A stretch of DNA of 64,000 nucleotides, taken from Reticulitermes speratus. Its lineage: Eukaryota > Arthropoda > Insecta > Blattodea > Rhinotermitidae. The position numbers were made by a program, and so were the translations under genes. The notes beneath the pieces are model-generated. The model was given only the letters and a program-made list of their open reading frames with translations. It was not told the origin of the DNA and searched no databases. The stretch is taken from assembly GCA_021186555.1 (NCBI GenBank), contig JAJKFL010000005.1:7281178-7345177 (forward strand), written 5' to 3'. Positions 43,605 to 53,910 of this stretch are shown here, piece after piece (the stretch's first letter is position 1; each line of letters begins with the position of its first letter).

Positions 43605-43745
43605 AATCAAATTTATTATTATTATTATTATTATTATTTACTGCAATTGGGGTTTCACCCCGTGCATGTGCATGCAGTACTAATGAAATCAATACACGGG
43701 AACATTATTTTATCTGCCAACTGTCGCTATTCACTTCCCGTCGGC
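43605..43745. repeat. (TTA)n plus solo ends of two repeat families
   Basis: (TTA)n is followed by TTTACTGCAATTGGGGTTTC, which also precedes the 49-bp array at 20.7 kb. Next comes GGAACATTATTTTATCTGCC, the terminal sequence of the MITE at 49.06 kb. The rest of either element is not evident. Confidence 0.5.
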
Positions 43746-44083
43746 TCTCTTAACTTAGATATAAAATTTCAAAGTGCAATGCAAAAAATATGTCAATATG
43801 CAATGGGCTAAGTATTTGTTAGAAGTCAATCGTGTGTGACAGCCGAAATAACACGTGTGCCGCACCTTCTGTAGGCACGCATACGGTCAATACAATCCAG
43901 TATTAAGTACAGTGCATTGATCTAATACGTGTGGACCGCGACTCAAGGTAAGATTGAAGATTATTGTTCAATAATAAGTAACAAGTCGTAAATTACTGCG
44001 TCAACATGAGGTGTTTCAAATAATAACGCTTTTAATAAACATTTTAACAAAGGGCCTGTGTATTTTAAGTGTTAAATGTGTTT

Positions 44084-44125
44084 CCCCCTGAAGATGGTGT
44101 ACTAGTGCACCGAAGCATGTCGGGG
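44084..44125 (+). ncRNA. Hammerhead motif, GAAG variant
   Basis: Stem I CCCC/GGGG, CTGAAGA from 44,088, stem II GGTGTACTAGTGCACC, GAAG instead of GAAA, CATG, TC. The last A (15.1) is G, which would leave a G-U closing pair, so activity is uncertain. No second arm was recognised. Confidence 0.7.
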
Positions 44126-46349
44126 TTTATGTAAAGTGATTGTATATTGTGTTTTACCATTGGGTATGACTTGGTGTATATATGTATTGTTGTAATATAA
44201 GCACGTATATGGTATGGACAATGTTAACCTTTAAAGACGAAGCGTAAACTGTTTCATTTAAAGACCCAGTTCGTACCGCGCAGTAAACACTCTTTATCTC
44301 GGTTAAAAAAAACAAATCAATTTATGTTATATAAGGGAAAAGTCGCTGTTTGTTCTGATATAAATACAATACACATAAATACAGTGTTGGCAGAATGTAG
44401 AATTGTTGAATATTAAAACTGTTGATGCATCAAGTAATTATTAGGCTTTAAAAGGTTAAATGAAGAGAGTTTTTCTATCAAACTCTCTTTACACTACGTG
44501 ATGGGTACCACCTTCAGTGTCATGAAAGTTTAGAGTTTGTTACTTCTTTGACAAATGTGTGGACTTCTTTTGTATTGGCATATTACTACATGATTAGCTT
44601 AGTAAGCGATGTGTAGCAGTGGATCATTTGGACAGCTATTTGCAGAAACCGCAGCTAGAGGTGGAAATTGTCAAAATTTTCTGTTGAATATTCTACAAGC
44701 ATTCCACTAGTTCTCTGTATTGGCTGAGTGCATCATTCATGAAAGTCTGGATCGGTTGCGGAATTCTTTGGAAATTTCTTTCATGGTCCCAGGTACGTGA
44801 TTCACATACGAGTGTGCTTTTATTTAACTTGGTTCTCACACACGGCTGCCACCACACTTTTCTACCACGGCTCTGAATATTTCTTTCTTGTTTTATTCTT
44901 CTAGTCATTTCTCTTTACTTTTTATTGTGTACATAAGACGGCAGAACGAGGGAATGTATTCGTTTACGGAATTTGGGTCGAGTTCTTTATCTGTTTCTTG
45001 CCTATAAAAAGAAGTTTCGTAAAAGTACCTTTTATATTTACATAACTCAAATGGAAAGAAATTCATATTACGAACTATTGTGACGTCATCACCATCAACA
45101 TCATCATAAAGAGTAGCAGCGTCAGCACCAGCGAGAGCATCTTTAAATGTCAGCAGTTTTACAGACAAGTGTAAATATAGCCTTAAAAATGGGACACTCT
45201 TGCTCTGTTTCTTTAATTGCCTTGAAAAAGGAAATATTTAAATTAAAAAATACACCATTGTACCAGAACTTTCAATTATTTCTTAAATATATTTACTCTA
45301 TAAATATACATTTGTATACATGTGCACCTCGTTTGAAGAAAGTTCATTTTATTACAACAATAAAAAACGTCGGAAAACTTCGTGTGTATTCGGAAGGCCG
45401 TTGCTGAATAAATTAAAAATGTATGCAGAGTGTCGCCTGTATATAGTTACATCGAAAATTTCAAGACTTGCAAAAATGTTTATAGAATAAGGAATTGGTG
45501 CTTCATTTTCGTCTACAAATTTTGTTTCAAAACTTCGCTTAAACATAAAACGTGATAGATGCCTGTTGGAACACAAGTGGCTTTTCCTGAAAGGAAGTCG
45601 TTAAAATTACCCAACAGAAATAGAAACTGAAAAGTCTCGAACAGCTAATTGCTGTATAATGGATAAAGTATAAGTGTTTAGTGACACAATAAATTTGACT
45701 GGCAATGCAAATTAAGTCTCCATGTTTTGTCGATTTTTATCTAAGAAAATGTTTCAGATTAATGCAGAGTACTGGAAACAGTACTGCATAACCAAATGTG
45801 CAATTGGGTTGTAAAATTGTGTTGGTTCTAAGTCATCCAGTTACAAAGGCCATGTCCATTTGCACTAACGTCTTCATACGGAGCAGAATAATAACCATTA
45901 ACTTGTTCTTCAGACACGCCATCTTTGACCACACCATATTCGCAAAGTTTAATTTACGTCACTGTCATATCTCTGTTAATTGAAGTGGTAGAAGTGACAC
46001 TCAGCCTTACAAGCAGAGGCATGATAGACATCCGTGACTTGCTGTCTGTCACAGATGTCCACCTGTCAAAGCTGGAGGCTTGGTTACAGTGCTTGTGGGC
46101 TCGAATCCCAGGAATGTCTGCACCTTCGTCGTGTTTCAAGTATTAATGTGTCTTGCGGCGGATTCGGAAGAAAAGCAGAAGGAAAGAAACAAAGAGAAAT
46201 AAGGGAGAAAAAGGAAAGAAATAAAGAAGAAAGCCGAATATCGCAGATGAAAGCGTAACAGGCTTGCTTTGTATTTGGGAGATTTCAGGTTGAAATCTCG
46301 GCTCGGACACTATCTGTAATGGTTGAGGATTTTCATTGTTTTTCTCAGT
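44126..46349. other. No gene recognised
   Basis: 2.2 kb. A perfect hairpin AGAGAGTTT/AAACTCTCT lies at 44,464-44,488. Two adjacent minus frames (44,693-44,908 and 44,905-45,168) overlap by four bases but have no recognisable domain. GGCTCGAATCCC at 46,097 is B-box-like without a clear head. Confidence 0.4.
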
Positions 46350-47190
46350 CCTTCCAAAAAATTCTTCATCCCAGTCCCTCCAGCAAATTTCTTAGTTCCT
46401 ACAGAAACTCCTCACCTCAGTCCATACAGTAAATTTCTCACCACAGTCCCGCCATCAAATTTGTCACTTCAGTTACTCCAGTAAATTCTTCACCTCAGTC
46501 CCAACAACAAATTCCTTACCGCATTCCCACCAAAATATTCCTTACTTCGGTCTCTGCAGAAAATTACTTACCTCAGTCTTCCTAACATTTCCTCACCTAA
46601 GTCCCTCCAGCAAATTCCTCACCTCAGTACCAACAATAAATTCCTTACCTCAGTCCCAACAATAAATTCCTCACCTCAGTCCCAACAATAAATTTCTCAC
46701 CTCAGTCCCAACAATAAATTCCTCACCTCAGTCCCAACAATAAATTCCTCACCTCAGTCCCAACAATAAATTCCTCACCTCAGTCCCAACAATAAATTCC
46801 TCACCTCAGTCCCAACAATAAATTCCTCACCTCAGTCCCAACAATAAATTCCTCACCTCAGTCCCAACAATAAATTCCTCACCTCAGTCCCAACAATAAA
46901 TTCCTCACCTCAGTCCCAACAATAAATTCCTCACCTCAGTCCCAACAATAAATTCCTCACCTCAGTCCCAACAATAAATTCCTCACCTCAGTCCCAACAA
47001 TAAATTCCTCACCTCAGTCCCAACAATAAATTCCTCACCTCAGTCCAACAAAATTCCTCACCTCATCCAACAATAAATTCCTCACCTCAGTCCAACAATA
47101 AATTCCTCACCTCAGTCCCAACAATAAATTCCTCAACTCAGTCCCAACAAAATAATATACTCCTCACCTCAGTCCCAGCAGTAAAGACCA
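46350..47190. repeat. 26-bp tandem array
   Basis: Unit CTCACCTCAGTCCCAACAAT then AAATTC. It is homogeneous from about 46,640 to 47,150. The left 290 bp is a progressively diverged version (CTCCAGCAAATT, CTCCAGTAAATT), suggesting growth from a degenerate edge. Confidence 0.9.
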
Positions 47191-48304
47191 TAAATGCGAC
47201 CTACAGCCTCCTGTCTCCTTCATTATCCCTTACTTAATATAAACTACCGGAAACGTCACTAAACACACAAAGACTAATGAAAGAACGAAAAGAGGAAAGG
47301 AGCCACGAAAGTCGGAAGGGTGAAAATGTGAAGCCGTAATGCTTACACTTTTCTGTGATCGTGCCACCACACGTGGCCGGGGCACCCCATTTTGGTGTCA
47401 GGCCTTCTCCTTCTGAGTGGTCATTGTCCTCAAGTTCTGGATGTTAAAGCAGTCTTTGCTGTTGACGGAGGCTGGAGTACTGTGAGGCAGAATTATGGGT
47501 AACCGCCACTTTGTGAAGTAACGTATCTTAAATATGTATAAAAAATATATTAATATTCAGAAATATATGCTATTATAAACACGACTCTTAGAACGAGTAA
47601 AAGAAGAGAAATTGTAAAGTTTTTTAAAGCTATAGCCCTTCCCACATATACGCTTGTAAGCCCATATCAGCCATTATTTGATTAAGAAGAATAAAAATTC
47701 TTCAACAAGCAATTGAAATAATCTCTTCGTGATTTTTAAGAGATACACGAGATTATAAAACAATGGAGGAAGCTAAGGAGAACATTTGTATTCAGAAGAT
47801 GAAAAAAGATTATTATGTACTAACATTCACTAGAACGAATGAAGTAATTGTTTATAAAACAAAAGGATATTAACTTACAGGCGGACCAATTAAAAGGCTG
47901 CCACGCAGTCGCAAAGAATGAGTCTAATATCAGGGGAACGAAATATGGAGAAGATTACTAGAGTAATAGGAGTCTTAGAAAAATATACGAATTCAAAAAT
48001 TTACAGCTGCCATACTTTAAATCACTACAGAAACAACAATTGCAGATCCTGACAGACATAAAATGAGTTACTGAAACTTAAAACTCACAAGTGTATACGT
48101 ACAGAATTATTTCACGCAGTGCACATAGGAGGAAGAGTCGGAGGCTACGACTGTGAAGTCGGGCCGACATATAAACGTAAATTTACTTAAAAGCTGCAAA
48201 GTGTAGAAAAATAACTATATATAGTAACAGGCATTATATCATATTGCACTGAGTGAAAATACGGTTATTGTTAAATTTTGTATGATCCATACCTCTGCAT
48301 TGAA
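47191..48304. other. No gene recognised
   Basis: No identifiable features. Confidence 0.4.
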
Positions 48305-48415
48305 CACGGTGACTAAAAGAACAAATACACACAAGTTTATGAAAATATATTATGAACGTAGTAATACCTCCTACATGTTTCGGCCACTCTTGTAGCCATC
48401 CTCAGGGAGGTGGTT
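48305..48415 (-). mobile_element. HHR element, left arm
   Basis: AT-rich arm leading to an intact ribozyme at the right edge. The mate arm was not identified, and another HHR element begins 150 bp downstream. Confidence 0.55.
48367..48410 (-). ncRNA. Hammerhead ribozyme (intact)
   Basis: On minus: stem I CCTCC/GGAGG (five perfect pairs), CTGAGGA, stem II GGCTA/TGGCC (one wobble), GAAA, CATG, TA. Confidence 0.82.
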
Positions 48416-48610
48416 TAGGAAAAATAAATACAAAATTGAAAAGAAAAAATACATTGAGATATTACAGCGAGGAATTAACTGGTACCACAGAATATCTGAC
48501 GTTATAGACGAGGTGTCATGTAAACCGATGTCTTTATAGCCGGGATCGACTCTATATGTAACACCAACAAATGCACTATTCTGCATTTTATTCTTACTAT
48601 CTTTTACATA

Positions 48611-48654
48611 GCTGCTACATGTTTCGGCGTTATATCACGCCATCTTCAGACAGC
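48611..48654 (-). ncRNA. Hammerhead ribozyme (intact)
   Basis: On minus: stem I GCTGT/GCAGC, CTGAAGA, stem II GGCGT/ACGCC, GAAA, CATG, TA. Confidence 0.82.
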
Positions 48655-48761
48655 TGACACCAAAATTTCTGTAAAACCTACAGCAACAAAATGTCACAAT
48701 ATTCGTACATACGTCGTGTTATCAATGGCGCAGAATATTACACGTTTGAGACTTTGGTGTC

Positions 48762-48808
48762 AGCTCCCTGAAGATGGCGAGATAATAAGGCCGAAACATG
48801 TAGGAGCT
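48762..48808 (+). ncRNA. Hammerhead ribozyme (core intact)
   Basis: Stem I AGCTCC/GGAGCT (six perfect pairs), CTGAAGA from 48,768, GAAA, CATG, TA. Stem II is reduced to GGC/GCC with a larger loop because the outer arm changed (GGCGAG ... AAGGCC). Confidence 0.75.
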
Positions 48809-49055
48809 ATGTGAAAGATAGTACAAATATAATATAGAATAGTACATTTGTTGGTGATACATGAGTTTCTTACTTTGTCAAAATGCATGGAATAAACAAT
48901 GTGAAAGGAAACTGGACTGTTTAATTTGCTGTTAATTGTTAATAAAACATACAAAAAATGTGTTAGAAAAATATGATTAATATGCGTATATCTCAACTGA
49001 ATTTTACAGTCCAGGTATACATCCGTTTATGCCTATGTTTGGTACAGGAGGATTA

Positions 49056-49304
49056 TTTTATCTGACAACTGACATCAATATTCAATCAGATCGTTTCGCA
49101 CTACGGCAGGAACCCACGAGTCAAGGTCCAAGGTTTTTAATTTAATATGTTACATTTATAGTGGTTTTGTATGTGCCACTTTTAAAAGACGCGCTGGAAA
49201 TATTTTCCTTCTGTTCGCACGTCTAAAAAAACAAGTTGTTCATTGAATGTCAAATTTCTAAAGATAAGTGAATAGTGACAATTGTCAGATAAAATAATGT
49301 TCCT
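49056..49304. mobile_element. MITE with ATTATTTTATCTGACAA ends
   Basis: The terminal inverted repeats are AGGAGGATTATTTTATCTGA (left) and, inward, AGGAACATTATTTTATCTGA (right), continuing with CAA(C/T)TG. It has no reading frame, and the class was not assigned. The solo end at 43.69 kb shares the terminus. Confidence 0.55.
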
Positions 49305-49334
49305 ATTCTATATATATAATAATAAAATAATAAC

Positions 49335-49650
49335 CATGGCTCAACAGCCTTATATGGGCCTGGGCCTGGGTCTCCTCTTTCCGAGGTTACGTGGTCTGCG
49401 CATTTGTGGCAGTTCGGAGACCAGCCGACTGGCCGCGCTGTTCAACTCAGTCAGGAGACTTGGGTGAGAAATGGCTTGAATTTAGCTTACGGACACTACT
49501 GGTTCTTCTTCATGCCCGAAGGTTCTTTTACATGCCGAAGGAAGTTGTGCTACGGATTTTTATCACCCTTAAAAATCCATCGACCTCGGTCGGGATCGAA
49601 CCCGCGAACCAGTGGCGAGCACGCTAACCACTAGTCCACCGAGGTCGAAT
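49335..49650 (-). mobile_element. SINE-C, internally deleted
   Basis: Minus strand: head GACCTCGGTGGACTAGTGGT ... CGGGTTCGATCCCGACCGAG, body, and the GGCCCAGGCCCATATAAGGC tail at the left. It lacks part of the anticodon region and a central block. A (TA)n run follows at 49,657-49,691. Confidence 0.85.
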
Positions 49651-49693
<43 letters not shown>

Positions 49694-50016
49694 CATTAGA
49701 CATTCAGTAGTAAGATTGTAATGGAGGGCTAGTCCCTTCAAAGGCCTCGCATCAAAAATAAAATTCATATGTCCTAAACACGAAGCAAGACTGATGGTGG
49801 CTCTCTATCGAATTTCCTCTAATTTAATGCTTGCGTTCATCTCCATGCTAACTACTTGCAACTTCCTTACTCAAGCGCAAAAACAGACCATGTGAATTAT
49901 AACATACTTTACCTTTGATCGTTTATATATGCTTCATATTTCACTGCAGTCTGACTATTGAATCAAAAGTTTGTGAGCCTCTGGTCGCATCTCTGGCACA
50001 TCCCCCTGCATCTGTA

Positions 50017-50591
50017 CAGGGTGTTTCATAAATCCCTCCGGGATTTCGGAGGTCTGTAGCTCAGGAGCCAAATCACACACGGGGGATGAGAGCATATCAG
50101 TGAAAAGAGTACATATCCACGTTTTAAACCCACCTTACAAATATTCAATATGTTCCCCTTTGGTGACTCGACAGACGTCAATCCTGGTAAACGATTCTCG
50201 TACGAGCTCCACAGTCCCAGGCGATGGTCCAGGCCTACCTGTTCGTTTTGCGACACACAAACAGCCAGTTTCCTCGAATTTTCTATACCAGTCTCTTACT
50301 GTTTTGTCCGTTGGTGGTTCTGTACGATACTTGGTTCGAAAACCACGTTGCACTGTTACAATTGACTGGGTTTTAGCAAATTGCAGGACAAAAAAAGCTT
50401 TCTGTTCACCTGAAAACGCCATGTTTGCACACCACTGCCTCCTAGCGGAGAAACGGGTAACTATGCCATCGCTCTGTCACAAAAAACTTTTACATTTCCT
50501 CTATCCGTTGGCATGCTTTTATCTCTTATATTTGGGTTTACTACTGCACGGCCAAGCCTCTAAATCCCGGATGGACTTATGAAACACGCTG
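50017..50591. mobile_element. Mariner-like transposon, internally deleted
   Basis: 575 bp flanked by TA. The ends are CAGGGTGTTTCATAAATCCC (left) and, inward from the right, CAGCGTGTTTCATAAGTCCA, both followed by TCCGGGATTT. It keeps only the 5' part of a transposase gene on minus, so it is a deletion derivative. Confidence 0.8.
50135..50422 (-). pseudogene. N-terminal fragment of mariner-like transposase
   Basis: Frame MAFSGEQKAFFVLQFAKTQS, IVTVQRGFRTKYRTEPPTDK, then RDWYRKFEETGCLCVAKRTG, RPGPSPGTVELVRESF. This is the helix-turn-helix DNA-binding half (DUF4817-type, as I remember the family) of a group of insect mariner-like elements; full proteins are about 300-350 residues with a DDE/D domain. 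After RESF the frame runs into terminal sequence and stops, so the catalytic domain is deleted. It could still bind TIRs if translated, but no evidence suggests this. Confidence 0.75.
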
Positions 50592-50864
50592 TATAAATAT
50601 AGCAGTACATTCTACTCTGGAGCTGGGGTTTCAGTTGTAAATATGTGAAGTATTGAGCAAGGATTTATTTTTTTAAAAGTGATCAGGCACTGAATCGTAA
50701 GGTGACAGAGGGTAAGGGCTGGGCGATGAGGTTTAAACATTGAACCCTTCACAAGAACTAGTCCAATTCCATTCAGTGCAGCTAGAGTGATGCAGGACAT
50801 TTTTCTCTCTCCTGTAAAATCCAGCTTTTTTTTCCTGATTTTCAAACCGATTCGAGTGTAGGTA

Positions 50865-51300
50865 ATGTAGAAAATTATAGTAAGCTTACTTAACCAGCAC
50901 GCAATGCGCATGCGCCTTATTAATTTTCTTCTGTGGTCTGTGTGCTTCTACCATAATTTTCTACATTATCTCATAAACGGCACGATTTTTTAAAAAAGTT
51001 ATTGTGCATAAAATGTGCGTTTTTATTCTCTCTACAAATTTTGTCTGAAATATTTCTCATTCTAAAAAGACTTCAGCGGTATATTATCGTAAATATACAT
51101 ACGTCTTCATGTAAAGTACCAGTTATTCTGATCAGATTTTGAAGAAACTTGAATTTTCCCCACAGATTTTCTAAAAATCTTCATATAACAAATTTGATGA
51201 AAATCTGTCCAGCGGGAGCCGAGTTATTCCATGCGGACAATAGACAGACGTGACGAAGCTAAGATTCGCTTTTCGCAATTTTGCAAACGCGCCTAAAAGT
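50865..51300 (+). repeat. Interspersed repeat E, copy 4
   Basis: Starts at GCATGCGCCTTATT/CTGTGGTCTG, continues CCATAATTTTCTACATTATC, GTCTGAAATATTTCTCATTC, TCATGTAAAGTACCAGTTAT and ATCTGTCCAGCGGGAGCCGA, and ends in TTCGCTTTTCGCAATTTTGC. This is the same order as the 22.9-kb copy in reverse. Confidence 0.65.
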
Positions 51301-51339
51301 GGTTATATTTTAAAGTGACACTTATGCATGTATGATCAT

Positions 51340-51340
<1 letters not shown>

Positions 51341-51381
<41 letters not shown>
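51341..51381. repeat. (TA)n microsatellite
   Basis: About 20 TA units. Confidence 0.95.
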
Positions 51382-51387
<6 letters not shown>

Positions 51388-52436
51388 GTGTATCAAAGCA
51401 AACACACGACCAGTTTTTTCCAATAATTACTTTGCTTATCGAAGACATATAGCTCGTGCAACCGACAGCGTCGTTAAACAAAACGTAAAAACTAAACACA
51501 ATAAATAAGGTATACTTCCTTTCCCAGATAATTAAATTTAAGCATAAACAGTTTTGTTACTCATGTACATTCCATTCTTCCTTACAATATCTACCGTCTC
51601 TTTACTATGACTATCTGTATTAAGAGTAATAACAAAAGTATCCAATTTCCTTTTTGCCTTGTTCCTGTATCTTCCCACTCACACATAACAAATCTTATTT
51701 CACTTGCTTGAGATCTTGTCGTGTAACGTTAATAAAATGCTTATACGTGCTACGTCCCACGTCCCACGTTCCAAGAATCTAAAATTAAGGAAGAACACAG
51801 CAAAATGTGTGAAAGGGCACTGTTCCAATTTCACTTGGTTATTTTTGTAACCCGCACAAAGAAACAAAACGCCTCATTCTCTGCACTAAGAACTGTGTGT
51901 TGTTCATTTAGCGTTAGCAGACTTGCACTAAATTTAAGCGTCTTAAGATAGTAATTTACGACAAGCTATCAACGACAGAGTTCATAAGATGACGTGTTAA
52001 AAGCGTATACGTATTTCTTGTCTCAACAGATGTCACTATAAAAACTAAAAGAAACAGCTTCCATCTAATTACCATTTAATTCTGAGATATAACTCATATC
52101 GTGTTAGTGTCATTTAAGGATCTAAGCGTGTATAAAAACACGAGTTGTTAGTTGCACTCCAGAGTGGAGTACTGTATGATGCTACAAGCATTTTGGCCTT
52201 CATTTTCAACAGATGACATACAAAACCTACATAACTAAAAAAAAAAAGTGTTAGACTACAAGGTACACGGCTACAAGGATGATACAAATGTTGTACAAGG
52301 TATTTTGAATTTTTTCTTATATATTGAATAAAAATTCAATCGCAGTGATGTACATAGAACGTACACAATATATCTCGGGATTCATAAATTTATTTAGCTC
52401 AACAGCCTTCTTTATTGACTCTCCGTTTACCACATA
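51382..52436. other. No gene recognised
   Basis: No identifiable features. Confidence 0.4.
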
Positions 52437-52439
52437 ATA

Positions 52440-52560
52440 CAGTGAAACTTGCCTTAAACGAAATCTGGACTTAAGGGAAACCTGTCTTTAGAGAAAAGTT
52501 TTACAGTACCGAGGATCTAAATTCAAGTACCTGTATAAAACGGAACCTCCCTGCAACGGA
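52440..52560. mobile_element. Solo end of a pogo/Tigger-type element
   Basis: TA followed by CAGTGAAACTTGCCTTAAAC and internal repeats of the theme (CTTAAGGGAAACCTG, AAACGGAACCTCCCTGCAAC). No matching right terminus was found. Confidence 0.45.
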
Positions 52561-53099
52561 AAATAACTCTGTTTCTTGCGATACCCGTATAGGCTGGTTT
52601 TACAGCATTTTTGTCACACTAAAAAACACCACACTCTTCATTTAATAATACTTACGTATTGTTTGCTTGATTTTTTAAAAAAATTTAAATGAAATAGACT
52701 AAAATTATAAAAACCGGTTACTATTTTCTTCCAACAGCTTGTTTGTCGCGCCTGTATTACATATTCTCTTCCATATTACAATTATGTACTTTCACTGACG
52801 GAAGGAAAGCGAAACGAATGCTAAGAACAGGTTTCATTCCATTAAGATTCCGTGTTAGGCAGTCACAATGCAATGTCCTTTTGCAGTCTTGCTTGCGTTG
52901 TGCTAATATTCACCCTATCGTAATTGATTCAGTTACGTGTAGAACCTAATGGCATCACATAAATAGTTGTTTATTATGAGATATTTTTGACAAAATCTAT
53001 AAAAGTTGGATTTAGACTTCAGGGAGATTATCTTCATTTGAACTAGCAAGGACCAAATTGAATGTTCCCCAGATTTATAATGCCACATTGCGACTAAAT
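52561..53099. other. No gene recognised
   Basis: No identifiable features. Confidence 0.35.
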
Positions 53100-53210
53100 G
53101 TATAGAATAGTTAATAAATTTATAACCAACTGATACACAATTGAACCACTTTTATTGTAGCGTCTATATTATTATACGTCTATATTATTATACGTCTATA
53201 TTATTATACG

Positions 53211-53251
53211 CCCCTTACATATGTTTCGGACCTCAGTCCATCCTCAGGGGT
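53211..53251 (-). ncRNA. Hammerhead motif with one-base insertion
   Basis: On minus: CTGAGGA, stem II GGAC-TGAG-GTCC, GAAA, CATATG, TA, then an extra A before AGGGG. The inserted base lies between cleavage site and stem I, so pairing must shift. Activity is uncertain. Confidence 0.65.
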
Positions 53252-53668
53252 CTCGTTCCTAAAAAGCCACTGAATCAAATACATGTTGTCAAGGGACATA
53301 CAGCACTTATGTACCACTATTGTGGTAAAATTGTCTTGATATAATGGTAAAAGTAATAAAACACAGTTTTTTATGTTAAAAACCTTATTAAAAGATTTGT
53401 GTACTGGTTGTGTAAAATATGCGGATGCGGAAATACTGGCTTATATTTAAGCGTCTGGATGTGCGTAAACTTTCATAGTGTGTGTCTGTGGCTTACGATG
53501 TTGTATGATATACCAGTACACAAATCTTTTAATAAGATTTTTAACATAAAAACTGTGTTTTATTACTTTTACCATTATATCAAGACAATTTTACCACAAT
53601 AGTGGTACATAAGTGCTGTATGTCCCATGACAATATGTATTTTTATTTAGTGGCTTTCACGAACGAGA

Positions 53669-53708
53669 CCCCCTGAGGATGGACTGAGGTCCGAAACGTA
53701 TGTAGGGG
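53669..53708 (+). ncRNA. Hammerhead ribozyme (intact)
   Basis: Stem I CCCC/GGGG, CTGAGGA from 53,673, stem II GGAC-TGAG-GTCC, GAAA, CGTATG, TA. Predicted cleavage is after 53,704. Stem III here is CGTATG rather than a perfect palindrome. Confidence 0.8.
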
Positions 53709-53837
53709 CGTATAATAATATAGACGCTACAATAAAAGTTGTTCAATTGTGTATCAGTTGGTTATAAATTTATTGATTCATAAAGATGCACGGTGATACT
53801 AATATGAAAAGTATAGAATAGTTCCAAAGTTGAAACG

Positions 53838-53910
53838 TGCTGACACACAGGCAGACACACAGGCAGACACACAGGCAGACACACAGGCAGACACACAGGC
53901 AGACACACAG
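53838..53910. repeat. 12-bp tandem repeat (6 copies)
   Basis: Unit ACACACAGGCAG. Confidence 0.9.

Larger units (their letters stand above)
48560..48905 (+). mobile_element. HHR inverted-repeat element with two ribozymes
   Basis: Arms AACACCAACAAATGCAC (left) and GTACATTTGTTGGTG (right) enclose outward ribozymes. The right tail is AATGCATGGAATAAACAATG then TGAAA. The middle contains a GACACCAAA/TTTGGTGTC inverted pair. No duplication could be fixed. Confidence 0.75.
53113..53810 (+). mobile_element. Long HHR inverted-repeat element with TSD
   Basis: 698 bp. The arms of about 280-295 bp (53,113-53,408 and about 53,513-53,790) are nearly perfect reverse complements around a loop of about 100 bp. 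Outer ends are AACCAACTGATACAC; the right tail is GATGCACGGTGATACTAATA then TGAAAA. It is framed by the 13-bp duplication GTATAGAATAGTT (53,100-53,112; 53,811-53,823). The left arm holds three copies of a 16-bp TATTATTATACGTCTA-like unit where the right has one. There is no meaningful frame. Confidence 0.82.

Noticed and set aside
44693..45168. Two overlapping minus frames that could look like an operon or a split gene
   Set aside because: No recognisable motifs, no codon signal I can judge, and operon logic does not apply to insect DNA.
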